A DNA stretch of 64,000 nt from Lunularia cruciata (lineage: Eukaryota > Streptophyta > Marchantiopsida > Lunulariales > Lunulariaceae), in NCBI GenBank assembly GCA_948567375.1, contig OX419761.1:47592243-47656242 (forward strand), written 5' to 3'. The translations under genes and the position numbers were made by a program. Shown piece after piece: positions 24,001 through 34,862 of this stretch (within the stretch, counting starts at the first letter, position 1; every line of letters begins with the position of its first letter). The notes under the pieces are model-generated. The model had not been told where the DNA came from and did not search any database. It worked only from the letters and a program-made list of their open reading frames with translations.

Positions 24001-24370
24001 GTAAGCTCATTTTATTGTGCCTTTTCCCATCTCCTATCAAATTGGCACAATGACCTATCATCTCAAGCTACCGCCACACATGAAGATCCATCAAATGTTC
24101 CATTTTTCCTTACTATGTATATATGCATCCTGACCGCACCACTTTCCTTCCATACAAGATGTTAGATCTTGTTCAACACCCATTGATGGCACGGAGGAAT
24201 ATGAAGTCAAACTTATTCTCCAAAAATGCCTTTGTGGTACCCGCCATCAACATGTGGAGTATCTCATCCATTGGAAAGAGTACCCATTGTTTGAGGCAAC
24301 ATGGGAGTTAGTAGCTAACTTGAACCATGCACCGGTGTTAGTGCAATCCTTTGAGAAACAACTTTGCAAT
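21060..24370 (+). pseudogene. Element C pol with chromodomain (decayed)
   Basis: The order is protease (21080-21240, VLIDPRAIENFLS, with DPR at 21134-21142), RT (from 21570, NEFQDIFLDDLPS; YxDD-like region near 22120), RNase H (22550-22800), integrase (23100-23660) and a C-terminal chromodomain (24190-24330, VEYLIHWKEYPLFEATWE). Many frameshifts and stops interrupt it. The polypurine tract AAAAGGGGGAGGTT at 24387-24400 precedes the 3' LTR. In an active element the chromodomain would direct insertion toward marked chromatin. Confidence 0.8.
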
Positions 24371-24400
24371 GAGGATGTTGCGTCTTAAAAGGGGGAGGTT

Positions 24401-24978
24401 TGTAATACCATTAGCTAGACATATTATCTAGAGGTGGAAAATGGCTTGGCAATATTTGGAAGGATATTATGTATGATGGTCTAAGTAGATCAATCAGAGG
24501 TGTCACCAAAAGAGTACTCCCACTAATAAGGAAGAGGCCAAAAACACCTTGAAAACTTCAAAGCCAATTTTAGAGGCCTAAATAGATGAATTAGGCTGAA
24601 AAAAATGATAAGTTACCTCTCCTCCAAACGAAAGGGCATTACTTTTCTCCTAGTTTGTCTCATCAAGAGCTTTCCAACAATAACTCACCCATTTTGTTTT
24701 GAGCTTCCTACAAGAAGATTCCCTTAAGTCAAACTTGTTTGACCAACCAAATAGGAGCAGGATCAACATGTCACCAATACATACAACTAATCTAAGAGTG
24801 GAGCTTGTTGACATGTCATAAATCCATGTATCTGATCCAAGGGTGAAGCTCACTTTGAATGGATCCTCTTTGTTATATAATAAAGACAAGTTTGGAGCAT
24901 CGTAGTATTGAGGGGTGAAGTCTTGTGTTTCTTCTCTTGTGTTTCTTTTGAGGGTTCTCCTATCCTCAAAAGATTCTG
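24401..24978 (+). repeat. 3' LTR of element C
   Basis: A 578-bp LTR starting with canonical TGTAATACC right after the polypurine tract. It is diverged from the 5' LTR by many substitutions and small indels, so the insertion is old. The 3' boundary is set by the TCCCA duplication. Confidence 0.8.
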
Positions 24979-24983
24979 TCCCA

Positions 24984-26100
24984 CAACCTTACTAAACATT
25001 TTTCAACACTTTTTAGGGGATTGTCCATGTCCCTTTCTTCCTCATCTAAATCCTCTCCCTCTTCCTATAATCCATCACTGCACATGTCTAACTCCATATC
25101 AAACTCATCTTGCTATTCTAGCTCTATGTACAGTTCACCTTGCCATCCTGCAACTTGCACGCGCATACATATGTTTATTTGATTCATCAATTGTTCCCAA
25201 TTGCTAATGCTAGTGGCTATTGATAATTGCCATACTAGCGATCTTTATTTCTCACAACTTTGATCCAATGGCCTCTTAATTGGCTTAAATGAAAAGTATT
25301 TGTTTCAACAACTCTTTCCTCTCGTGTGTACCTTGGTATCGCACTATTTTCCTTCACTATATTCGGCTCTCTCCTTCTCTTAGCTTTTATGCACAATCAA
25401 ATCAGACTCAAATTCTCATCTCGTGTGATATCCGTCCCCTCTCTCTTTGCACGGTGCAAAAATCCAACCCAATTTCTTGAGCAAAAATCAATCCGACCCA
25501 ATTTCTCTTCTCACATGATATTTATTCCCTCTATTCTCCTTGCGAATCCATTGAATAAAAATTACTCTATTCGATTTGTACTTATGGAAATTTTTTTGAC
25601 AGTTAGGTCCACTTTCTCTTCCCCCCTATGGAACATATGCATGACTATTTGATTCAAGAGTAGAGCAACATACTCTCGATCAACCAAGCTCAACTACTCC
25701 CGTTCAAATAGCAAAACTCGGCCCAATCTCATCCAAACGGGTCTTCTCGAGGTGTTGACGTGTTTTCAATGGTGTGTTCTTCGATTCGTGTTATTTTCAC
25801 TTCAATTTCAAATTTGGTAATTTTCACCTTTTTATTCATTAATGTAATAACTGCATGAATATTAATAATCAAGGGAGCACCCGCATACTTACCGGAACAC
25901 CCGCATTACCATATAATTTGATGGGGACGGGTTAGAATTATCATCAAGGATTTACAACAAAGGAGACCTACTGTAACATTTCCAAATAGCCCGCTCCTTT
26001 TCTATCGTAAACATTTCCATTACCACCCGTTAATTCTCTTAAGGATTATACGCTAATTTTTTGAATAAATACGGGGAGGTGAAAATTGCATTTAAACCCT
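24984..26100. other. Flank of element C; possible Harbinger upstream remnant, no gene
   Basis: On the minus strand, 25080-24984 reads into the N-terminal Harbinger-like block across the TCCCA duplication and is acidic and Lys-rich, so it may be the N-terminus of that pseudogene. From 25080 to 26100 I see only short frames, CT-rich text and AT-rich stretches, with nothing recognisable. Confidence 0.4.
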
Positions 26101-29100
26101 CATTTCCTAAGTGTACTTTACACGTGTAGGTTGCAGACGTCCGTTGCCTTTGATCCAGGCTCTGTGGCCCAGCTCTGAGTCCACGTAGATAGTAGTGGAT
26201 ACGTGTCAGTCCGGAAAGACTATTGCGTACGGGGAAACGGGGAAAGGGGCCGTATTATCCCGGGAGATTTCCAAAGAATGGCACCATGATTCATCATGTA
26301 AAAGAACCCTTATCTCAGTGTTCCGATAACAATAGCAACTCGTCGTCATCCTCAACTTGGACATCGGTACTCGTCGGGTGTAAGATCGAATCGGATTCCG
26401 ATGGTGAATGGTCGTTATGGCGATGTGACTCTTCGTTGACTCCAGGTGGCGGCGGAACAAAACACTCAAAATAGTACTGTATGGCACACATGGTTGAGTT
26501 GAAAATCGTTGATCTCTCGAGCTTCGAAAGTATCGATAGATGATGAACACAGCGTAGCATATATCGGGAGATACTGGAGCAAACAACTGCTGAAGAATGT
26601 GCCTGTCGATAAGAATTGCATCGGAGGTTTCAGGTCGATCAGGGTTGCAATCCATCATAGTAGATCAAACAAGGATACCAGGACCGTCCACGGCCGGTTC
26701 TGTACACTGTCAGAAGGATCCGAATCTATTTTGGATTCACGATATACCCCAAAAGTACACATAAATCGAGTTCCCGGTGTCGGAGACCCGCTATGGAATG
26801 TCACGCGATCCGGATTCACGGAAGTGAATTTGATCATGAAGATTTCAGATCATTAGATTTTCACTACTGTACCTGGCATGATCAATTCAAGGATATCTTC
26901 GACTTGGTGCAGAATATCCCGTCGCTTGTTACGTCAAGCCAACCAAGTCCATTGATTGGTTTCAATTGACTTGTTTGAAGCTATCTGATATAATTTGCAT
27001 CTGTTACCATAATTTTTGACACACTAAGTTTACCCAAACTACAGGAGATCCTTTCTCGATTTCAAACATGGTCCCATGTACTGCGCCTACAAAATCTAGA
27101 CGTTATCCACCTACCGTCGTTTGGGTTCTCCGATCCATACACTACGATATGACGCGTCAAAATTCGGATGAGAGAATCATATATGCAGTCCAATTTAGTT
27201 CATGTATTTCGGCTACCTCTAACTAGGATCCCTTTCACCTGTTTCGGTATCTACATAGATGCCACCAGCGTTACAGAAGAGCCCATACAGCAGTTGTCAG
27301 AACACTTTATGCCGCTTCGAAGCTTTTGTCTTTGTCAAGATTTTGCACAGTCAAGCTATAGGCGAGCTAGCAAAGCAGGCCTAGAGTAGCCAAAAAGGAA
27401 ATTCATCACTGTCAGCTTCGCTTCCTTTATCTGTGCGCATTTATAGCGGCTTGCTTGCTGCAATGATTGATGAGAACACGATTTTGTATACTGATAATTG
27501 GCAAGATCATGTTGCTGTTCGGGATACAATGTTTCTAATGTAAGCTCCGTTCTTAAGGCTGGAAGAATTGATAATTACATCTCCCGACAAATTCACCAAA
27601 CCCGCAACAACATAGTTTCACCAAACCAGTCAAGTCAGCCTCATGCGGCAATCTTCCCGCGCTGATATGGTATCATCGGAACATAAAATTGTAATCAACC
27701 TAACTTACCAGATATTGGGTCAAAGGTCCTTGACGGGTAAGTAACTCAATCCACACAGGCCGCACTGATTATGAAGGGAATGTGTTAAACTTGTCTCTGT
27801 TCTTAGACTCGGAGCTTATCCTGCTACTATCGGAAACATAGTGCAAGTAGTGTTTACGACATGCAAACTCAGAATCGGAAGTCTTTAACACGTCTGTTGA
27901 AACGTGGATTGAGGATAAGTAGGAGTTGTTGTTGTTGTTCTTGTCAACTTTGTCAGCTGAGGACTTGGAATGTGAGGAAGGACAGGTGAAGGAAAGAAGA
28001 CCTTGCTGCATTGCAGTAGTTGAGTTGAAAACATCATGCAAGAGTCTGGTCACTCACTCCTTAAAACTCTGCACTTGGTTATGAGAACCAGTTCACACTT
28101 CTTCTTTTGGTTTGCATTGATCCTTGTCTCTCAGGTCACCCGGCCTTAACTAGAAGCAAGTATTCATGGTTTGATTTGACGAAAACCTTCGCTGATTACG
28201 GTAATTTCTTGGTGGCAAAAGCTCGAGAAATTGAGTTTATTTTGAATCTGCGTGCTTTCAATTTGAAGTACGATATGAAGAGCAGCTATGCGCCAATCGC
28301 TATGGCTACCACGCCACCACTGTCACCTGAGCAGATTGAGACTATCGCCAGGCAACAAAGATTACGCGAAGACCAACTGCAACATATTCATCTTCCTCGG
28401 CCAAATACTTGGGAGAAACTTGTACGTTCATCACTTTCTCATGCTCTTTGTGTTCGAATTGACTTCCATTCATCTAAACACGGATGGTAAGTGATCTGTC
28501 AAAAGCGAAATTCTATCGTAAATCATGCTTCGTTTATGCATCGCAACGGTCGACGATTGAGAGCCAAGAGAGACTGTGTCCTGACCCTCGATATGAAGGA
28601 GATTAATCCTTGCCCTGTAGTGGTTTAGACATGTCCAGCATAAAGAATTCTGCGTGCTGCTTTTAGCCTCTTATAGAACCAATTGCCAGAATCAAAGTTA
28701 CAGAGTTGGAGACGATAGAATAGCCATTGGAATCTTGTCTTGTGGGCCTATATCTGAGCTCTCTTAGTTTAATTTTCTATCTTGAAAGGCCCGTCTGGCT
28801 CTTACTTTCGCAGTCTAGTCTCAAGATTATAGTGAAACTTGTTGGACTGATGGTTTGAGGAGACAGGACTCATCCTACTGCCTGACCACAGCGTCCGCTT
28901 GTTCGTATACCTACTAATTTTGGTCGACGAAAAGCCTCAAATCTAGAGTTGTGCTGGAAATGACATCCGATGCTCCTCAGCTGCAAAGAGGGTGCAAACG
29001 TAGGATGATCTAATATGCGAAGAAATGAGGCCAGACTGACTGGATGGCACCACCTCCAAAGTTGAACCCATTGTTGGTGGCTAATCTAGTTGATAAGAGC

Positions 29101-29816
29101 TCCGGGAGAACTTGTCATATCATAACCAAACTGCTGAAGGCATCTGCCTCGCTCGGTCATTATGCGTGGACCTCTTGCTCCCACGCAGTACTTGCCTAGC
29201 GGTACTTTCTTCATGGCCATCCTAATTCTCATGGTAGAGAGGGGAAGTAGAGATGAGTATGCAAACAGAAATTGAGGAGATTCTTGGTATCTATCAGTCC
29301 TCTCTGAAGAAAGTTGACGGCTTGCCAACCAAGTTCCCATCCGAATGTCACTTAACTTTTGAGACCTTGAACAAATATAGTGACGCTAGCAGTTCAGGAA
29401 TAAAGCCCTAGCCACCAGCGACTACACACTTATCCGCTCTAGGGTTTCACCTATTCGTAGGATGAAAGAGTTTCATCTCCTCTTGAGACAAGTTCTTGTC
29501 TTATCTCTGGTACACTCCTTACATAGTTTCTCCAATTCGCGTTCCAGCTTCTATAGCCACGAATCTCAGGTGGTATTCAGGCCAATTTTCCATGTATAAC
29601 AACCTTGAGGCTGTACCATCTGTACAGCCTTAGGACTTGACTAATCTTGATATTTGAGGACGGAATGAACCGGAACTTTGATGGTTATTCAATCAAATTA
29701 CGGACCTCTTGCCTACTTATCCGCTATGAAAAAATTGCAATTATCTTCTACATATGATCATACGTTCCGATTCCTAGAGTGTGTTTAATTCGCTAACTGG
29801 TTATGGGAATGCCTGA

Positions 29817-30176
29817 ATGGCAGAACGCAGCCGGAGTGTACGCCGCAAGTTTATGGAAGCTGTCGCAGGAGATGCTGGAAGAGAAGGCGAGACATATAGA
29901 AAGAAACTTGGGGAAACAGAAGGTTCACTAAAACGAAATAGATCAATCAGGCAGGCGACCAATGGCAGCGCACACCCTCTGTGTGTGCATCACTTTGTAG
30001 ATATTCATAACGAGAAGGAGAAGGAGAAGGAGAAGGAGGCCATGTCTATTTACATGAATAGACATGGCCACAACTACAGGGCAATAACAAAGTCTGCTCA
30101 AGGTAATCTCCCTCGTATTGATGAGAGCGGTAGACGAATCTACAGACATGGACCGATGAACGAGAGCCGAGATTAA
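29817..30176 (+). CDS. Hypothetical short ORF with GGAGAA repeat
   Basis: A 119-codon ATG-initiated frame, rich in Arg, Glu and Lys. It has an internal run of Lys-Glu from (GGAGAA)n at about 30012-30038, and a 13-bp inverted repeat directly after it. I recognise no domain. The length is not much beyond chance, so this may be noncoding. Confidence 0.12.
   Translation: MAERSRSVRRKFMEAVAGDAGREGETYRKKLGETEGSLKRNRSIRQATNGSAHPLCVHHFVDIHNEKEKEKEKEAMSIYMNRHGHNYRAITKSAQGNLPRIDESGRRIYRHGPMNESRD
30038..30069. repeat. Inverted repeat, 13-bp arms, 6-nt loop
   Basis: GGCCATGTCTATT, loop TACATG, then AATAGACATGGCC: a perfect foldback next to a (GGAGAA)n tract. It could be a transposon remnant or a chance hairpin. 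Confidence 0.7.
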
Positions 30177-30238
30177 AGTCGAAGCGGTTATGCAACGCGC
30201 ACCAACCGCCAATCTCATCCAAGTGTACGATATCAGCA

Positions 30239-30700
30239 TTATGAAATAAACTCCAAACCTGTCACTAATTCAGAAGTAAAATTCAGAAGGACTGAGCTAA
30301 TCGTTGCAGCTATTTGCTGTTGGGTTCTAATATGGGATCCGCTCTTTCTTATCAAGTCTGTCTGGCTATCACTGAATTTACTTCCATTACTACTACTACT
30401 TCTAACATGTATCCCAGACTTGCAGAACTTCTTAATTCTTCCTAGTACTGTTACTAGTGGTTTAACTTCTGTACTTATGATATCGAGCACGAGCACGAGC
30501 ACGAGGAACAGTGAATCTACGAGTTTGCATTTGACCATGAGTTTGTCTTCGTTACATGGACCAATCTTGTGAAGCTCCTGGTTGAAGTTCATCAGATTTT
30601 TGAACCTCACGCAGGGCTTGTTGGCTAGTAGTGAAGGTGGTATCATGACTAGGTAGTGATGATAAATCCAAGGAGACGGAACGGTGGACTTGGGAGTCAT
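30239..30700 (-). CDS. Hypothetical ORF, 153 codons
   Basis: The minus-strand frame opens with ATG and has no internal stop. It includes a Leu/Val run (SLFLVLVLVLDII) encoded by a (GAGCAC)n-like repeat, which could pass for a membrane segment. No family is recognised and no splice context is evident. I regard it as more likely chance than gene. Confidence 0.12.
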   Translation of the reverse strand: MTPKSTVPSPWIYHHYLVMIPPSLLANKPCVRFKNLMNFNQELHKIGPCNEDKLMVKCKLVDSLFLVLVLVLDIISTEVKPLVTVLGRIKKFCKSGIHVRSSSSNGSKFSDSQTDLIRKSGSHIRTQQQIAATISSVLLNFTSELVTGLEFIS

Positions 30701-32166
30701 ATAGTCCTCTTCTTAGAAATCGTTGTTTCCCTGCCGAAGAGATGGCTACAGTAAGTTAATCACGACGAGGTGAGGATAATAACTGGATTTGCTGTACAAG
30801 CCTTATTTGACTCCTTCGCAGTCAACCAATGCCGTTCTTACCAATCGCACACAAGCCTTATTTGCGTCCTGAACTGAACTGATTAGCTGACGACTGCTGA
30901 GGCTGTTCAGGAATTGAAGCATCATTCGCGGAAAGAACGACGACATCGGGTTAAGTCTGTAGCATCCTTAGGAGACAAGGCAACGCAAACACAAGAAAGA
31001 CTTTAGTGTCTATTCGTCCGTCCGTGCTTGCAACGTGTTTTACTTCGAATAAGAGACATAGATGAAGATACATACTGTAAGGAGATCCGCTTCCAATTCT
31101 TCTACTTCGAACAACTTGTGTCAATTAGGCATATGATGTTACTCTGAAGATGAGATTCACAAATTACTGAGTAGAATGTGCAATTGTCGCTAAATGCTAA
31201 TCTGCTTCAACACATGAGCATGAAAATTGGCACTCCTGCAGATATGGCTGTCTTTCCACTTCAGATCTTGAAGACAGCCTACCCTAAATGCTTGAAACAG
31301 AAGGAAGTAGTAGGTTCTGTATACAACCCAGCGCCTCGCGGGTTGATTAATCTTACAAGCATCAAATATCCTCAAAATCCAGAGCCAGTATGCAGTACAA
31401 ATCTGAACTCAGGCCCTCTATTTCTCTTAACACTAGAGCTTATGGCTCCAAATTGTGTTTCTATTAGCCCCAATTTACAAATCTCGCGTGAAATGTCGCA
31501 ACCATAAGTAAGCAACATACTACCGTTGGACACGTTCTCACTTGTTCCCTCACAAACTCGGTCATGACTGAATTGTTGGCGGTTCATCAAACTTTGTCTT
31601 TTCAAGAACACATGACCTAACGGGTGTAATTGTTTCCTCTATTCAGGTTTACTTACTTTCGATAAAGGAAATTGCCTACCGTAGTGAGTTAGTTAGTTAC
31701 ATTGGTTTTAAGTGTACAGGTAAAGTATTCTGCGGACGAATCACCGTCTAGCGAACCCGGAGTAAAGGGAATAAGACACTGATGAGCCGTATGGCAACTT
31801 TGAGATCAGACCAGATTCAAGTCTCTTTACACTGGTTGTAATTCTCGTACAGTATTTCCTTGGGGGTTTCGGCCGACCTTTGGTTGGAATTCCTATTGTC
31901 TTGACGAATCGACAAAGAAGAAAGTGTGCGCATAAGTCTGTTATGTTCTCACCCAAATTGTGATGGGTTGGTTGCTGTTTAAACATCTAAGCACGAGACC
32001 AGACTACATGTGTCCTGAGCTTTTGAATTGCTTTTGGATTGTCTGCTGGAATAAAGTACAAATATCTATTTTCTTGCCCCTCACATGATCATCAAAGTTT
32101 TCAAGGCCGTATTGTGGTGAAGGCAGATTGGTTGGTTCAGTGTTGCCGGTTTCTTTGCCCTTGAAT

Positions 32167-32193
32167 CCTTGATTCGCGGCCACCGAATCAAGG
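32167..32193. repeat. Inverted repeat, 10-bp arms, 7-nt loop
   Basis: CCTTGATTCG, 7-base loop, CGAATCAAGG. A short perfect hairpin with no obvious association with a gene. Confidence 0.6.
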
Positions 32194-33170
32194 GTGCCCC
32201 AGTTCCTGTCGGAGATGGCTCTCTTCTAAAAACTGTAATGGCCTTCACAAAATGAGCGAAGAGATCTGCTCCAGATTGAAGACCGTTTAATCGAGTGATT
32301 ATGAATTACATTTCTTCCTCTCCGATCTGACATTCAATGATGGAGAAGCTTACCTGAATATTTTACAAGCCCAAACGACTGAAATATCCGCATTTCAGCA
32401 ACAGGACATAGTGTGTAATTGTTGGCAATTCCCATCTGTCCCCGGAAAATGAATAGAAGTTCTTGTCGAGATGTGGGAGCAAGCCAGCAAGCAAAGCTAA
32501 TGCGGCAATCAACTCTGTCGAAGAAAAAGCTGTCCGAGTGTGTTAGTCTTAAACATAATTACCGTACAGAGTAGTAGGTGACAAGAAGCCAAAGCATCTT
32601 TACCTTTATATACTATCTCCTGTGCTATGTGTCACAATGCACTGTAACAGATTATCAGCAGGCACTGAGAGCGAGCGATGGTGTTTCTAGTTTCAACTCT
32701 CGAAAGCTATCATCATCGGATGCGATATACGTCACCCTTAAGATGAGAAGGAACTGCTGCATCAGAGCCGAAATGATGAGTAGTTATTCAGTCAGTCTCA
32801 AGGGCAAAAGAATTGGAATAGACTCACATGGCTACTGCCTGCCAACAGTGAAAAGATTGTCGCGACTGTGGGAGGAAGAGGGGGATATAATATATGACAA
32901 TTGGGACAGACGAGTGAAAGGGCAAGGGATTGCATTCATTTCATGAAACATAGCCACCCCGAAGCGTAAGAAACGCCGAGGAGGGGAAGAGAGAGGAGGG
33001 GAGATCAGGTCAGGACAGGTAGTAGAAGGTTCAAATTTAGAGGCGTTTAGCGGGCTGATCGCCGGTTCTTTCTCTCAGTCCAATCCCATCCAGTCTACAT
33101 TATGAGAGAATTTCTTTCTGTGAGTTCCTGACTGACTGACTAACCGACTGACTGTTCCTTCTCGGGCGGT

Positions 33171-33174
<4 letters not shown>

Positions 33175-33204
<30 letters not shown>
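33175..33204. repeat. (CT)n microsatellite in probable 5' UTR of the F-box gene
   Basis: About 15 CT dinucleotides, roughly 340 bases before the F-box start codon. CT-rich tracts are common near plant transcription starts and leaders. A short ACTGACTGAC run lies just upstream at 33130-33153. Confidence 0.85.
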
Positions 33205-33208
<4 letters not shown>

Positions 33209-33542
33209 GATTCTCCTCTCCTCGTGCTAGTCATCCATCACACATGAAGAAAGGGAATTGGGTATCACGGTCTAGAGAGGCCCTCTCTGTGCTCTTTCTC
33301 TCCCATCCCAATGGGTGTCATCTTTCATAGGTTATGTTTCCTCTGGTTAGTAGTTTCGTTACATCTAGAGTTGAGCAAGACTCAGGCTGCTGCTGTGCTA
33401 ATGGATCTGATCCACTTCCCACGTCTAGTCGGGTTCCATGTCTCATGCTCTGTAGGAGTAGTGGTGGTAGTGTTAGTAATGTTCGGTTGTTGGTGGTAGA
33501 AGGAAGACCTTTTCGGTAGAAGAAGAAGACGATTTGAGTTCG

Positions 33543-34862
33543 ATGATGTCGCAGCCTGCTGCTGAGAGCTGCTGCTTACAACAGGAAACAACATTTGACC
33601 ATGCCGTGTGGCGAAATCTGCCCGAAGATCTTATTTTCATAGTGCTGTCGAAACTCGGCTTTCTCTCTCTGGTGCAATTGCGCTCGGTCTGCAAGAAGTG
33701 GAATAAATACATCATCGCTCGTGGGCAAGGTCTAAATCCTGTTGAATATCAGGTTTCGGTGCCAGTGCCAGTCAAGTGCGACCCTGGGAAGTTCTGCACC
33801 AAGCAGCTGACGGTCTACAATTCCAAAAACAGCAAATGGGAGAAACTCTCCCTTTCTTTCACCGGGAAGCTCCCAGGTCGGGGGGAGATGCCCGGTTCCT
33901 ACACGCTGGCTGCAACGGACGGCGGCCTGCTGTGCTTCAGGGACTCCAGCTTCTCGAGCTTCGTGGTCTGCAATCCGCTAACGAAGCGCTGGAGGCTTTT
34001 GGTGCCGCCAGCTTCGTGTCTTCCGCCTTTTCCTACCAGTTGGGACGTGTGCTTCTTGGGAGATTGCAGGCACAATAGTCTTCTGTCGGATTATATAGTG
34101 GTCGGTTTAGTGGTGGATTCACAGATCGGAACTTACAAGCTTGTGGTGGCTGGAATTCAAGAGAATGGGAAAACGCTAGTTTATGACTCCGGTTTGGACC
34201 TGTGGCATTTTGGAGCGCCTGTGGTTTTACCGCCTCCGCTGTTCAATAGGCAGTTTCGGTGTGTGCAGTATAACGGCAAGAGTGTGAGCCTGAATGGGAA
34301 TTTGTATTGGCTTATCTCGGAAGGACATGATTCTATGAGCTCGGTATCGGTGGTGAAGTATAATTTGGAGAAGGATTTCTGGCTGGCCACTAATGCTAAG
34401 ATTTATCCTCGTGGAAGCTTGGTGAGAAGCTACCGGGGGACGATGTCTGTGATGACTCTTGATAGGGCTCGGATTCCGAGGCACTGGGGAGGACGACATT
34501 GGTTTCTGCAGGTGCATGAGACGGATTCTAGGTTTTGTTTAATAAGTAGGAGAATCTCGGAGTATTCCATCTATAAAATTGAAGGAATGCCGAGGAATTC
34601 AGAAGAGTACAAGCAGGAGTACCACTGCTGTGTTGGTCAGGGAGAACTCATCTTCATTGTGTACAAAATTCTGTCAGGAAACGGCCAATTGGGATACAGA
34701 TTGGTGAATTTTGACGCATTCATGAAGAAATATGATGACTTACCCCATTTGCGCAATCCACCAAGGCAGGATCAATCACTCAAGTGGCCACTCATGTATT
34801 CAGATATGGTCGAAGCTGAGACCTGGTGGGGTTTTGTACCTTCCATGAGAGCCATTGCGTAG
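33543..34862 (+). CDS. F-box protein, kelch-like C-terminal region
   Basis: An intact single-exon gene of 439 residues from the first ATG (33543; a second follows at 33546). Residues about 22-62 form an F-box (WRNLPEDLIFIVLSKL, then LVQLRSVCKKWNKYI), which binds SKP1 in SCF ubiquitin ligases. The remainder has spaced beta-propeller-like blocks, such as GGLLCFRDSSFSSFVVCNP with TKRWRLLVPP, KLVVAG, and LNGNLYWL, typical of plant F-box/kelch or F-box-associated proteins; this region would recruit the target for ubiquitination. The target cannot be told from sequence. There is no transposon inside, and codon use looks normal. A CT-rich leader lies upstream. The ORF ends in TAG at 34860-34862. Confidence 0.88.
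   Translation: MMSQPAAESCCLQQETTFDHAVWRNLPEDLIFIVLSKLGFLSLVQLRSVCKKWNKYIIARGQGLNPVEYQVSVPVPVKCDPGKFCTKQLTVYNSKNSKWEKLSLSFTGKLPGRGEMPGSYTLAATDGGLLCFRDSSFSSFVVCNPLTKRWRLLVPPASCLPPFPTSWDVCFLGDCRHNSLLSDYIVVGLVVDSQIGTYKLVVAGIQENGKTLVYDSGLDLWHFGAPVVLPPPLFNRQFRCVQYNGKSVSLNGNLYWLISEGHDSMSSVSVVKYNLEKDFWLATNAKIYPRGSLVRSYRGTMSVMTLDRARIPRHWGGRHWFLQVHETDSRFCLISRRISEYSIYKIEGMPRNSEEYKQEYHCCVGQGELIFIVYKILSGNGQLGYRLVNFDAFMKKYDDLPHLRNPPRQDQSLKWPLMYSDMVEAETWWGFVPSMRAIA

Larger units (their letters stand above)
18690..24978 (+). mobile_element. Chromovirus C (family B relative), full length, decayed
   Basis: A 6.3-kb Ty3/gypsy element with both LTRs (18690-19290 and 24401-24978), a degenerate primer-binding site, gag, protease, RT, RNase H, integrase, chromodomain and polypurine tract. 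TCCCA flanks it on both sides (18685-18689 and 24979-24983), consistent with a 5-bp duplication, although the last bases of the 3' LTR are mutated. Frames are short and full of stops. It is clearly older than element B, to which it is homologous throughout. Confidence 0.85.
26101..33170. other. Intergenic sequence, no recognised gene
   Basis: This stretch appears less AT-rich than the transposon regions and contains no LTR element that I recognise. The longest frames (26206-26658 minus, 150 codons; 30239-30700 minus, 153 codons; 29817-30176 plus, 119 codons) resemble no family I know. 28260-28430 (SPEQIETIARQQRLREDQLQ) looks slightly coding-like and could be a lone exon. Hairpins lie at 30038-30069 and 32167-32193. 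Confidence 0.4.

Noticed and set aside
26206-26658. 150-codon minus-strand frame starting with ATG
   Set aside because: Antisense frames of similar length overlap it, composition is Arg/Ser/His-rich without a recognisable motif, and there is no splice or promoter context. Kept only as part of the unassigned stretch.
33534-33542. F-box start three codons earlier
   Set aside because: That position is TTG; the first ATG is at 33543, so the shorter start was chosen.
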